A stretch of DNA of 43,321 nt. Source: Actinomycetes bacterium. Lineage in GTDB: Bacteria > Actinomycetota > Acidimicrobiia > Acidimicrobiales > Bog-793. Each line of letters starts with the position of its first letter. Positions within the stretch are counted from its first letter, which is position 1. The notes beneath the pieces were generated by a model that worked only from the letters and a program-made list of their open reading frames with translations, did not search any database and was not told where the DNA came from. A program made the position numbers and the translations under genes. The stretch covers positions 1-43,321 of the forward strand of contig JAJZZB010000011.1 in the NCBI GenBank assembly GCA_021797795.1, given 5' to 3'. Shown in pieces: positions 33,383 to 41,589 of this stretch.

Positions 33383-34075
33383 GTGAGCGCTCCGGAGCTG
33401 CTCGGCCCGCCGGCGGGCCAGCTCGAGGTCGTCGACGACGTCGCCACGGCCTTCGCCGGCGTGGTGGCGAGGGTCGTGGGCTCGGCCGGGCACCGGGTGC
33501 GTCTCGCCCTCTCGGGCGGGGAGACGGCGCGGGCCTGCTACGAGCGCCTCGCCCGGCAGGACGGGATCGACTGGTCCAAGGTGGAGTGCCTCGTCGGCGA
33601 CGAGCGATGCGTCCCGCCGGCCGACCCCGACGCGAACCAGCGGCTCATCCGCCAGTCGCTCGTCGAGCGGGTCCCCGTGGCCGCCTTCCACCCGATGGAC
33701 TGCGAGCGGGCCGGGGACTACGAGGCGATGCTGGCGGAGGGGCCGCTCGACCTCGTCCACCTCGGCCTCGGCCCCGACGGCCACACCGCCTCGCTCTTCT
33801 CGCACTCCCCCGCCCTCGACAGCCCGCCCGGACGCCTCGTCGTCCGCACGGTCGACCCGTCCGGGCGCAACCCCTACGAGCGGCTCAGCCTCACCTTCGA
33901 GGCGATCGCCCGCTCGCGGCTGGTGGTCTTCACCGTCTCGGGCGCCAGCAAGCACGAGGCGCTCCACCGCCTCCTTACCGGCGAGGACCTGCCGGCCGCC
34001 CGGGTGCGGGCCGGCGAGGTCCTCTGGCTGTGCGACCGCGAGGCGCTCGGAGAGGACCTGGGCCGGCTCGGGTGA
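33383..34075 (+). CDS. pgl: 6-phosphogluconolactonase
   Basis: Hydrolyses 6-phosphogluconolactone. The 230 residues carry the DevB/Pgl features RLALSGGETARACYERLA, DWSKVECLVGDERCVPPADP and VHLGLGPDGHTASLFSHSPA. It starts with GTG 16 bp after gnd and ends 19 bp before glgE. Its substrate would come from glucose-6-phosphate dehydrogenase, whose gene (zwf) is not in the run. Confidence 0.93.
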   Translation: MSAPELLGPPAGQLEVVDDVATAFAGVVARVVGSAGHRVRLALSGGETARACYERLARQDGIDWSKVECLVGDERCVPPADPDANQRLIRQSLVERVPVAAFHPMDCERAGDYEAMLAEGPLDLVHLGLGPDGHTASLFSHSPALDSPPGRLVVRTVDPSGRNPYERLSLTFEAIARSRLVVFTVSGASKHEALHRLLTGEDLPAARVRAGEVLWLCDREALGEDLGRLG

Positions 34076-34094
34076 GATGGCAAGGAGACCGGAC

Positions 34095-36062
34095 GTGACC
34101 GAGCGGCGCCACCTGCCGCCCTCGGGGCCCGACGTGGTCATCGAGCACCCTCAGCCGGTCGTCGACGGTGGCCGCTTCCCGGCCAAGGCGGTCGTCGGCG
34201 ACCCCTTCAGCGTCACGGCCGACGTCTTCACCCACGGCCACGACCTCGTCCGAGCCCTCGTGCGGACGAGACGGGTCGGCGCCCGCCGCTGGAGGGAGGT
34301 GCCGATGCGCCACGACGGCAACGACTCCTTCTCCGCCGTCGTCGTGCAGGAGGCCGACGGTCCCTTCGAGATCGAGATCGCCGGCGCGCCCGACACCCTC
34401 GCCACCTGGGCGCGCGACGCCGGGCGCCGTCTCGAGGCGGGGCGCCCCGACGCCTTCGAGCCGGTCTTCGGGGCCGAGCTGCTGCACGAGGCCGCCGACG
34501 GGCTCGAGTCCGCCGGCCATGGCAGGGCGGCCGGGCGCCTGCGGGCGCTCGCCGGCCGGGCCCGAGAGGGCGTGAGCGCCGAGTTGCTCGCCGAGATCAC
34601 CGGCGAGGCCGACCTCGCTCTCCGGCCCATCCCCGAGGCGATCGGCGCCACGCTCCGGCTCAAGGCCTTCGCCTCCCGGCCGAAGGCGGCCTTCTCCAGC
34701 TGGTACGAGCTCTTCCCCCGCTCCGCCAGCCCCGAGGGGGGGCGACCGGGCACCCTCCGGGACGTCGTCGGCCGGCTCGACTACGTCGCCCGGCTCGGCT
34801 TCGACGTCCTCTACCTCCCGCCGATCCACCCGATCGGGGTGACGGCCCGAAAGGGCAGGGGGAACCGTGCGGACGCTTCGGACGGCGACGTCGGCAGCCC
34901 CTGGGCCATCGGGAGCCCGGCGGGCGGCCACACCGCCATCGCTCCCGAGCTCGGCACCCTCGAGGACTTCGACCTCCTCGTGGCCGCCGCCTCCGAGCGC
35001 GGCATCGAGGTCGCCCTCGACCTCGCCTTCCAGTGCTCGCCCGACCACCCCTGGGTGAGCGAGCACCCCGAGTGGTTCCGCCACCGCCCCGACGGCTCGA
35101 TCGCCCACGCCGAGAACCCGCCGAAGCGCTACGAGGACATCGTCCCCCTCGACTTCTCGACCGAGGACCGGGCCGGGCTCTGGCAGGCGCTGGCGGGCGT
35201 GGTGGCCTTCTGGGTGCGCCGAGGGGTACGGATCTTCCGCGTCGACAACCCCCACACCAAGCCCTTCGCCTTCTGGGAGTGGCTGCTCGCCGAGATCAAG
35301 CGCGAGTCGCCCGGCGTGCTCTTCCTCTCCGAGGCCTTCACCCGCCCGAAGGTGATGCACCGCCTCGCCAAGCTCGGCTTCGACCAGTCCTACACCTACT
35401 TCACCTGGCGGGACGAGAAGTGGGAGCTCGAGCAGTACTTCGGGGAGCTGAACAGCCCACCCGGCAACCGGTACTTCCGGCCGAACGTCTGGCCGAACAC
35501 CCCCGACATCCTCGCCCGCAGCCTCCAGCACGGCGGGCGGGCGAGCTTCATCGCCCGCCTCGTTCTCGCCGGCGGCCTCTCGGCCAACTACGGGATCTAC
35601 GGCCCGGTCTTCGAGCTGCAGTGGGACGAGCCGGCATCCGCCGGCTCGGAGGAGTACAGGGACTCCGAGAAGTACGAGGTCCACCACCACGACCTCGACG
35701 ACCCGAGCTCCATCGCGGACGTCGTCGCCAGGGTCAACGCCGCCCGCCGCCGCCACCCGGCGCTGCAGCGCGACCGCGGCCTCGTCTTCCACCGCTGCGA
35801 CAACGACCAGCTCGTCTGCTGGTCGAAGCGGTCGCCGGGGGGCGACGCCGTCATCGGCATCGTCAGCCTCGACTGGCACTGGACCCAGTCCGGCTACGTC
35901 GAGCTGGACGCGGCGGCGATCGGAAGGGTCCCCGGCGAGCGCTTCGTGGTGGTCGACGCCCTCACCGACCACCGCTACACCTGGACCGCAGGGGTCAACT
36001 TCGTGAAGCTCGACCCCGGGACGATGCCGGCCCACCTGTTCCTCCTCGAGGGCGCGCGTTGA
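34095..36062 (+). CDS. glgE: GlgE: alpha-1,4-glucan:maltose-1-phosphate maltosyltransferase
   Basis: Extends alpha-1,4-glucan using maltose 1-phosphate (GH13_3). About 655 residues: an N-terminal beta domain, then helical SRPKAAFSSWYELFPRSASP, the GlgE-specific DVLYLPPIHPIGVTARKGRG and AIDLAFQCSPDHP-like segment, nucleophile Asp in RIFRVDNPHTKPFAFWEWL (near residue 384), acid/base Glu in LFLSEAFTRPKVMHRLAKLG, and ETYR-type YEVHHHDLDD. The GTG at 34095 has AAGGAG (34082-34087) 7 nt upstream and is preferred to an ATG at 34077. The next gene overlaps its stop. Confidence 0.94.
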   Translation: MTERRHLPPSGPDVVIEHPQPVVDGGRFPAKAVVGDPFSVTADVFTHGHDLVRALVRTRRVGARRWREVPMRHDGNDSFSAVVVQEADGPFEIEIAGAPDTLATWARDAGRRLEAGRPDAFEPVFGAELLHEAADGLESAGHGRAAGRLRALAGRAREGVSAELLAEITGEADLALRPIPEAIGATLRLKAFASRPKAAFSSWYELFPRSASPEGGRPGTLRDVVGRLDYVARLGFDVLYLPPIHPIGVTARKGRGNRADASDGDVGSPWAIGSPAGGHTAIAPELGTLEDFDLLVAAASERGIEVALDLAFQCSPDHPWVSEHPEWFRHRPDGSIAHAENPPKRYEDIVPLDFSTEDRAGLWQALAGVVAFWVRRGVRIFRVDNPHTKPFAFWEWLLAEIKRESPGVLFLSEAFTRPKVMHRLAKLGFDQSYTYFTWRDEKWELEQYFGELNSPPGNRYFRPNVWPNTPDILARSLQHGGRASFIARLVLAGGLSANYGIYGPVFELQWDEPASAGSEEYRDSEKYEVHHHDLDDPSSIADVVARVNAARRRHPALQRDRGLVFHRCDNDQLVCWSKRSPGGDAVIGIVSLDWHWTQSGYVELDAAAIGRVPGERFVVVDALTDHRYTWTAGVNFVKLDPGTMPAHLFLLEGAR

Positions 36063-39000
36063 CCTGGGCCGTCTCCGGACGCGAGCGGGCGGACACCTCG
36101 GCGGCCTTCGGCGAGGCTCCCGACTGGTACAAGGACGCCGTCATCTACGAGCTGCACGTCCGGGCCTTCGCCGACTCCGACGGGGACGGCCGCGGCGACT
36201 TCAAGGGGCTCGCCGGCCACCTCGACTACCTCCACCAGCTCGGCGTGACGGCGCTCTGGCTGCTCCCCTTCTACCCCTCGCCGCTTCGAGACGACGGCTA
36301 CGACATCTCCGACTACACCGGCATCCATCCCGACTACGGGACGCTCGCCGACTTCCGCCGCTTCGTCCACGAGGCCCACCGCCGCGACATGCGGGTGATC
36401 ACCGAGCTCGTCTTGAACCACACGAGCGACCAGCATCCCTGGTTCCAGCGGGCGCGCCACGCCGCCCCGGGCTCGCGCCAGCGCGACTTCTACGTCTGGA
36501 GCGACACCCCCGAGGCCTACGGGCAGGCCCGGATCATCTTCCAGGACTTCGAGCAGTCGAACTGGTCCTGGGACCCCGTGGCGAAGGCCTACTACTGGCA
36601 CCGCTTCTACTCCCACCAGCCGGACCTCAACTTCCACAACATGGCGGTGCGCACGGCCATGCTGCGGACCGTCGACTTCTGGCTCCGCCTCGGCGTCGAC
36701 GGCCTCAGGCTCGACGCCGTGCCCTACCTCTACGAGCGGGAGGGCACCGACTGCGAGAACCTGCCCGAGACCCACGAGTTCCTCCGGCAGCTGCGGCGCC
36801 ATGTCGACGACCGCTTCCCCAACACCATGCTGCTGGCGGAGGCCAACCAGTGGCCCGAGGACGCGAGCGCCTACTTCGGCGAGGCCGACGAGTGCCACAT
36901 GGCCTTCCACTTCCCGCTCATGCCGCGGCTGTTCATGTCGCTGCGGATGGAGGACCGCTTCCCGATCATCGACATCCTTCAGCAGACGCCGGACATCCCC
37001 GACAGCTGCCAGTGGGCCCTGTTCCTACGCAACCACGACGAGCTGACCCTCGAGATGGTGACCGACGAGGAGCGCGACTACATGTACCGCTCCTATGCCC
37101 GCGACCCCGTGATGCGGGTCAACCTCGGGATCCGGCGCCGGCTCGCGCCCCTCCTGCAGTTCCACCGCCAGAAGATCGAGCTCATGCACGGCCTGCTCAT
37201 GTCGATGCCGGGCACGCCGGTCCTCTACTACGGCGACGAGATCGCCATGGGCGACAACGTCTACCTCGGCGACCGGAACTCGGTCCGCACGCCGATGCAG
37301 TGGAACGCCGACCGCAACGCCGGCTTCTCGGCCGCCAACCCCCAGCGCCTCTTCCTCCCGGTCAACATCGACCCGCAGTGCCACTACGAGTCGGTCAACG
37401 TGGCCGCCCAGCTCGACAACCCCGACTCCCTCTTGCGCTGGGTGCGGCGGCTCATCGCGCTGCGCAAGCGGCACCCCGTCTTCGGGCGGGGGAAGATGGA
37501 CTTCGTCGCCTCGGACAACCCCCGGGTCCTCGCCTTCCTGCGTCACGACCATCACGAGACGGTCCTCGTCGTCGCCAACCTCTCCCGCTTCGCCGAGTAC
37601 GTCGAGCTGGACCTGTCCGCCCACCGCGGCGTCGTCCCCCGCGAGCTGTTCGGCCAGACCGCCTTCCCGATGATCGGCGAGCTTCCCTACCTCGTCACCC
37701 TCGGCCCCCACTCCTTCTACTGGCTCTCGCTCGGCGGCCCCGACCGGGACTCCCAGACCGCCACCATCGGCCTTCCCTCGCTCCGCCTGCCGAGCCCGTG
37801 GTGGCGGGTCACCGAGGGCGACGACGCCCGCCGCCTCGAGGGCGTCCTCCCCGCCATCCTGCGCAGCCGGAGGTGGTTCGGGGGCAAGGACCGGCGGATC
37901 CACTCGGCGTCCATCGCCTCGCGCATCACCCTCCCGCTGCAGTCGAGCGCCGAGCGCGCCGAGCTGCTCGTCGTTGCGGTCGAGTACCTCGACGGCGAGC
38001 CCGACCGCTACCTCGTCTCGATGATCCACGTCACCGGCGAGGAGGCGAACGGCTTCGCCCAGGACCACCCCGAGGCGATCCTCGCCCTGACGAGCGGGCC
38101 TTCGCGCGAGCCCGGACTGCTCGTCGACGCCCACTACGACGGCGCCTTCGGCAAGGCGCTCGTCGACCTCGTCGTCAACCGGCGCCGGCGCACGATCGAC
38201 TCGGGCGCCCGCCTGGCAGGGGTGCCGGTGTCCGCCAAGATGGCGACGCTCGCCTCCATCCCGACTGGCCCGCGGGCCCCGGCCCGGGTGACGGGGGCGG
38301 AACAGTCGAACACCTCCATCGTCGTCGGCGAGGCCGAGGCCAGCCGGGCGATCGTGAAGACCATCCGCCGGCTCGAGTCCGGGCCCCATCCCGAGGTCGA
38401 GCTCGGCCGCCTCCTCACCTCCGTCGGCGCCAACGTGGCGCCCCTGCTCGGCTCGGTCGAGCTCGTCCCCGGGCAGGGGCCGGGGACGGCGCTGGCGGTC
38501 GTGCACGAGTTCGTCGCCAACGAGTCGGACGCCTGGCGGGCCACCGTCCGGTCGGCTGCCAACTTCCTCGAGCAGCACGTGGAGGAGGGCGGCGCCGGGC
38601 AGATCCCCCTCGAGCCGGCGCGCCCGGGCGGCTTCCACGCCGGCGTGGCGACCGCCGAGATCCCCGAGGCGGTCGAGACCCAGATGTCCGAGAGCCTCGG
38701 GGCCGCCGAGCTGCTCGGGCGCCGGACGGGCGAGCTCCACCTCGCCCTGTCCTCCCCCGCCGGCGGCGCAGCCTTCCGCCCCGACCCGGTGTCACCGATG
38801 ACCCAGCGCTCGACCTACCAGTCCATGCGCAGCGCCGCCCGCCGCACGCTGTCGGCCGCCCGCCAGCGCGCCCGCCAGCTCGAGGGCCGTGACCTCGAGC
38901 TCGTGGAGGAGCTGCTCGCCAGCGAGGAGCAGCTGCTCGAGGCCTTCCAGGCGGTGCTCGGCATCCACTCGGGCTGCCGGATCAGGATCCACGGCGACCT

Positions 39001-39463
39001 CCACCTCGGCCAGGTCCTGTTCACCGGGCGCGACTTCGTCTTCGTCGACTTCGAGGGCGAGCCCACCCGCAGCTTCGCCGAGCGGCGCCTCAAGCGCTCG
39101 CCGATGCGCGACGTGGCCGGCATGCTCCGCTCCTACCAGTACGCCGCCGTGAGCGCCGTCGACGACCTCGTCTCCCGCGGGGTGCTGGCGAGCGAGGAGC
39201 CGGCCCTCGAGGCCTACGAGCGGGCCGCCAACCGCTGGGCCTACTGGGCCTCGGTCGCCTTCCTGCAGGGCTACCTGCCGGTGGCGGCCGGCGCCGGCCT
39301 GCTCGCCGAGGAGGGCGACCTCGCCCTCGACCTGCGGGCCCAGCTGCTCGAGAAGGCCCTCTACGAGCTGCGCTACGAGCTCGGCAACCGGCCGGAGTGG
39401 ATCCACCTCCCCCTGCTCGGGCTGCGCTCGCTGCTCCGGTTCGACCGGCAGGCCGACGGGTGA
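36059..39463 (+). CDS. treS: Trehalose synthase fused to maltokinase (TreS-Mak)
   Basis: A bifunctional protein of 1134 residues. The N-terminal GH13 domain (about 1-560) isomerises trehalose and maltose: DWYKDAVIYELHVRAFADSD, nucleophile in GVDGLRLDAVPYLYEREGTD, Glu in LLAEANQWPED, Asp in LRNHDELTLEM. The C-terminal part (about 590-1134) is a maltokinase/Pep2 domain with RSRRWFGGKDR, catalytic IHGDLHLGQVLF and FVDFEGEPTRS, which makes maltose 1-phosphate for GlgE. The start is TTG at 36059, overlapping the glgE stop by 4 nt (TTGA). The fusion is a known arrangement and would channel trehalose toward GlgE. Confidence 0.94.
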   Translation: MTWAVSGRERADTSAAFGEAPDWYKDAVIYELHVRAFADSDGDGRGDFKGLAGHLDYLHQLGVTALWLLPFYPSPLRDDGYDISDYTGIHPDYGTLADFRRFVHEAHRRDMRVITELVLNHTSDQHPWFQRARHAAPGSRQRDFYVWSDTPEAYGQARIIFQDFEQSNWSWDPVAKAYYWHRFYSHQPDLNFHNMAVRTAMLRTVDFWLRLGVDGLRLDAVPYLYEREGTDCENLPETHEFLRQLRRHVDDRFPNTMLLAEANQWPEDASAYFGEADECHMAFHFPLMPRLFMSLRMEDRFPIIDILQQTPDIPDSCQWALFLRNHDELTLEMVTDEERDYMYRSYARDPVMRVNLGIRRRLAPLLQFHRQKIELMHGLLMSMPGTPVLYYGDEIAMGDNVYLGDRNSVRTPMQWNADRNAGFSAANPQRLFLPVNIDPQCHYESVNVAAQLDNPDSLLRWVRRLIALRKRHPVFGRGKMDFVASDNPRVLAFLRHDHHETVLVVANLSRFAEYVELDLSAHRGVVPRELFGQTAFPMIGELPYLVTLGPHSFYWLSLGGPDRDSQTATIGLPSLRLPSPWWRVTEGDDARRLEGVLPAILRSRRWFGGKDRRIHSASIASRITLPLQSSAERAELLVVAVEYLDGEPDRYLVSMIHVTGEEANGFAQDHPEAILALTSGPSREPGLLVDAHYDGAFGKALVDLVVNRRRRTIDSGARLAGVPVSAKMATLASIPTGPRAPARVTGAEQSNTSIVVGEAEASRAIVKTIRRLESGPHPEVELGRLLTSVGANVAPLLGSVELVPGQGPGTALAVVHEFVANESDAWRATVRSAANFLEQHVEEGGAGQIPLEPARPGGFHAGVATAEIPEAVETQMSESLGAAELLGRRTGELHLALSSPAGGAAFRPDPVSPMTQRSTYQSMRSAARRTLSAARQRARQLEGRDLELVEELLASEEQLLEAFQAVLGIHSGCRIRIHGDLHLGQVLFTGRDFVFVDFEGEPTRSFAERRLKRSPMRDVAGMLRSYQYAAVSAVDDLVSRGVLASEEPALEAYERAANRWAYWASVAFLQGYLPVAAGAGLLAEEGDLALDLRAQLLEKALYELRYELGNRPEWIHLPLLGLRSLLRFDRQADG

Positions 39464-41559
39464 GCGACGACGGGCCCTCCCCGCTGCGCCGGCTGGCGGC
39501 CCGCCACGGCGTCGAGGCCTCCTACGAGGACGCCTGGGGCAGCGTGCGCGAGGTGAGCGACGAGACCCTCGTGGCGGTGCTGGGGGCGCTCGGCGTACCG
39601 GTCCTCTCGTCCGCCGAGGCGGCCGGCGTCCTCGGCGGCGAGGCGACGGCGTCAGCCGGGTCCCTCTCGCCGCCACCCGTCGTCGTCGCCTGGGACGGCC
39701 AGCTCTCCCCGGTCCCGATCGGGCCGGCGGACGCCAGCCGGGCCGTCGCCCTGGCGCTCGCCCTCGAGGACGGCAGCGAGGCCAACGACCTGCTCGGCAT
39801 CGAGGTGCGCGACGGCTCGGCGACGGCGGTGGCGGCCGGGGCGCTGCCCTTCGGCGTCCACCAGCTCGCCGTGGCGTCGCCGCCGGGCGGCCTCGGCAGG
39901 GCGGGCGCCACCGAGAGCGAGGCGCCGGAGGAGATCACGGTCATCTCCGCCCCCTCCCGCCCGCCGGCGGTCGGGCCGCGGGACTGGGGGCTCTTCGCCC
40001 CCGCCTACGGCCTGTTCGGCGAGGGTCTGGAGCCGGCCAGCTTCACCACCCTCGAGCGCCTCGGGGTCCTCGCCGGGCGGCGGGGGGCCGCCTACGTGGC
40101 CACCCTGCCGCTGCTGGCCGAGCCGTCCCGGACCGACGACCCGGCGGGCCGCCCCGCTCCCTACGGGCCGCTGTCGCGCATGTGGTGGAACGAGGGCTAC
40201 CTCGATCCGGCCCGCGACCCCGAGCTCGCCGGGCTGGCCGGCCGGCCGGGCGTCCTCTCTGACCGGGGCGGTGTCGACGTCGGGGCGCGGGCGGCCGGCC
40301 TCCGGGCGGCCCTCGCCGCCGCCCTCGGCCGGCTCGAGGAGCGCGGCGGAGAGCGCCTCGGGCGCTACGAGCGGTTCCTCGCCGACCGGCCCGACGTCCT
40401 CGCCTACGCCCGCTTCCGGGCCGCCCGCGAGCTCGAGGGAGGGGACTGGAGCCGCTGGCCGGTCTCCTGGCGCCACGGCCTGTTCGACGAGCGGGCGCTG
40501 CCGGCCGAGGCCGTCGCCGCCCACCTCTACGCCCAGTTCGCCTGCGACGAGCAGGTCGCCGCCGTGGCGGGCTCCCTCGGGGAGAGCGGCTCGGGGCTGC
40601 TGTTCGACCTCCCGGTCGGCTGCCGCCCCGACGGCTTCGACACCTGGGCCTTCCCCGGCTCGTTCGCGACCGGCGCCTCCATCGGGGCGCCGCCGGACGG
40701 CTTCTTCCGCACCGGCCAGGACTGGGGCTTCCGGCCGCTGCACCCAGAGGGCGAGCGCCGGTCGGGCTACGAGGTCACCCGCGGGGCCCTCGCCCACCTC
40801 CTGCGGCACGCGGCGGCCTGCCGGCTCGACCACGCCATGGGGCTCGCCCGACTCTGGTGGATCCCCGCCGGCGCCGAGCCCGGCGAGGGCGCATACGTCC
40901 GCTACCGCTTGGAGGAGACCCTGGCGGTCTCGTGCCTCGAGGCCTGGCGCAACGGCGCCGCCCTCGTCGGCGAGGACCTCGGCACCGTCGAGGCCTCCCT
41001 CACCGATGCGCTGGCCGCCCACGGCGTCGCCGGCACGCACGTCGCCGTGTTCGACCTCGAGTCCGAGGCCGCCCATCCGATGGAGCCGCTCTCGCCCCGG
41101 CCGGGGTCGGCCGCCTACGTCGACACCCACGACACGGCCACCTTCGCCGGCTGGTTCACGGGGGCCGACCTCGCCCTCCGCCGGCGCCTCGGCCTCCTCG
41201 GCGACGACCTCGGGCCGCTCACGGGGCGCCGCCGGGACGCCCGGATGACCCTCGTCGACCGCCTCGTCACGAGCGACCTCCTCCAAGAGGCGGAGGCCGA
41301 CGAGCCGGCCGCCGTCCACGAGGCCCTCGTGGGCGAGCTCGCCGGATCGCCGGCCGGCCTCGTCATCGTCAACCTCGAGGACTGCTGGGGGGAGCTCGAC
41401 CCCCAGAACGTGCCGGGCAGGACCGACCACGCCAACTTCTGCCGGCCGCTCGCCCGCTCTCTGGAGGAGATCGAGGCCGACGCCCGGGTCGAGAGCACCC
41501 TCCGGCGCGTGGATCGCACCCGGCGGCACCTGGACGCCCTCGACGAGGCGGGGCGATAG
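39460..41559 (+). CDS. malQ: 4-alpha-glucanotransferase (GH77)
   Basis: Transfers maltodextrin segments between chains. It is 699 residues with an N-terminal domain and the GH77 barrel: DWGLFAPAYGLFGEGLEPAS, nucleophile Asp in CRLDHAMGLARLWWIPAGAE, acid/base Glu in LVGEDLGTVEAS, and the third acid in VDTHDTATFAGWF (usual motif HDN). The nucleophile context is RLDHAMGL rather than the common RIDHFRGF. The GTG start overlaps the treS-mak stop by 4 nt. Confidence 0.92.
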   Translation: MSDDGPSPLRRLAARHGVEASYEDAWGSVREVSDETLVAVLGALGVPVLSSAEAAGVLGGEATASAGSLSPPPVVVAWDGQLSPVPIGPADASRAVALALALEDGSEANDLLGIEVRDGSATAVAAGALPFGVHQLAVASPPGGLGRAGATESEAPEEITVISAPSRPPAVGPRDWGLFAPAYGLFGEGLEPASFTTLERLGVLAGRRGAAYVATLPLLAEPSRTDDPAGRPAPYGPLSRMWWNEGYLDPARDPELAGLAGRPGVLSDRGGVDVGARAAGLRAALAAALGRLEERGGERLGRYERFLADRPDVLAYARFRAARELEGGDWSRWPVSWRHGLFDERALPAEAVAAHLYAQFACDEQVAAVAGSLGESGSGLLFDLPVGCRPDGFDTWAFPGSFATGASIGAPPDGFFRTGQDWGFRPLHPEGERRSGYEVTRGALAHLLRHAAACRLDHAMGLARLWWIPAGAEPGEGAYVRYRLEETLAVSCLEAWRNGAALVGEDLGTVEASLTDALAAHGVAGTHVAVFDLESEAAHPMEPLSPRPGSAAYVDTHDTATFAGWFTGADLALRRRLGLLGDDLGPLTGRRRDARMTLVDRLVTSDLLQEAEADEPAAVHEALVGELAGSPAGLVIVNLEDCWGELDPQNVPGRTDHANFCRPLARSLEEIEADARVESTLRRVDRTRRHLDALDEAGR

Positions 41560-41589
41560 GCCGTGGACGAGCCGGGTACACCATCGAGG

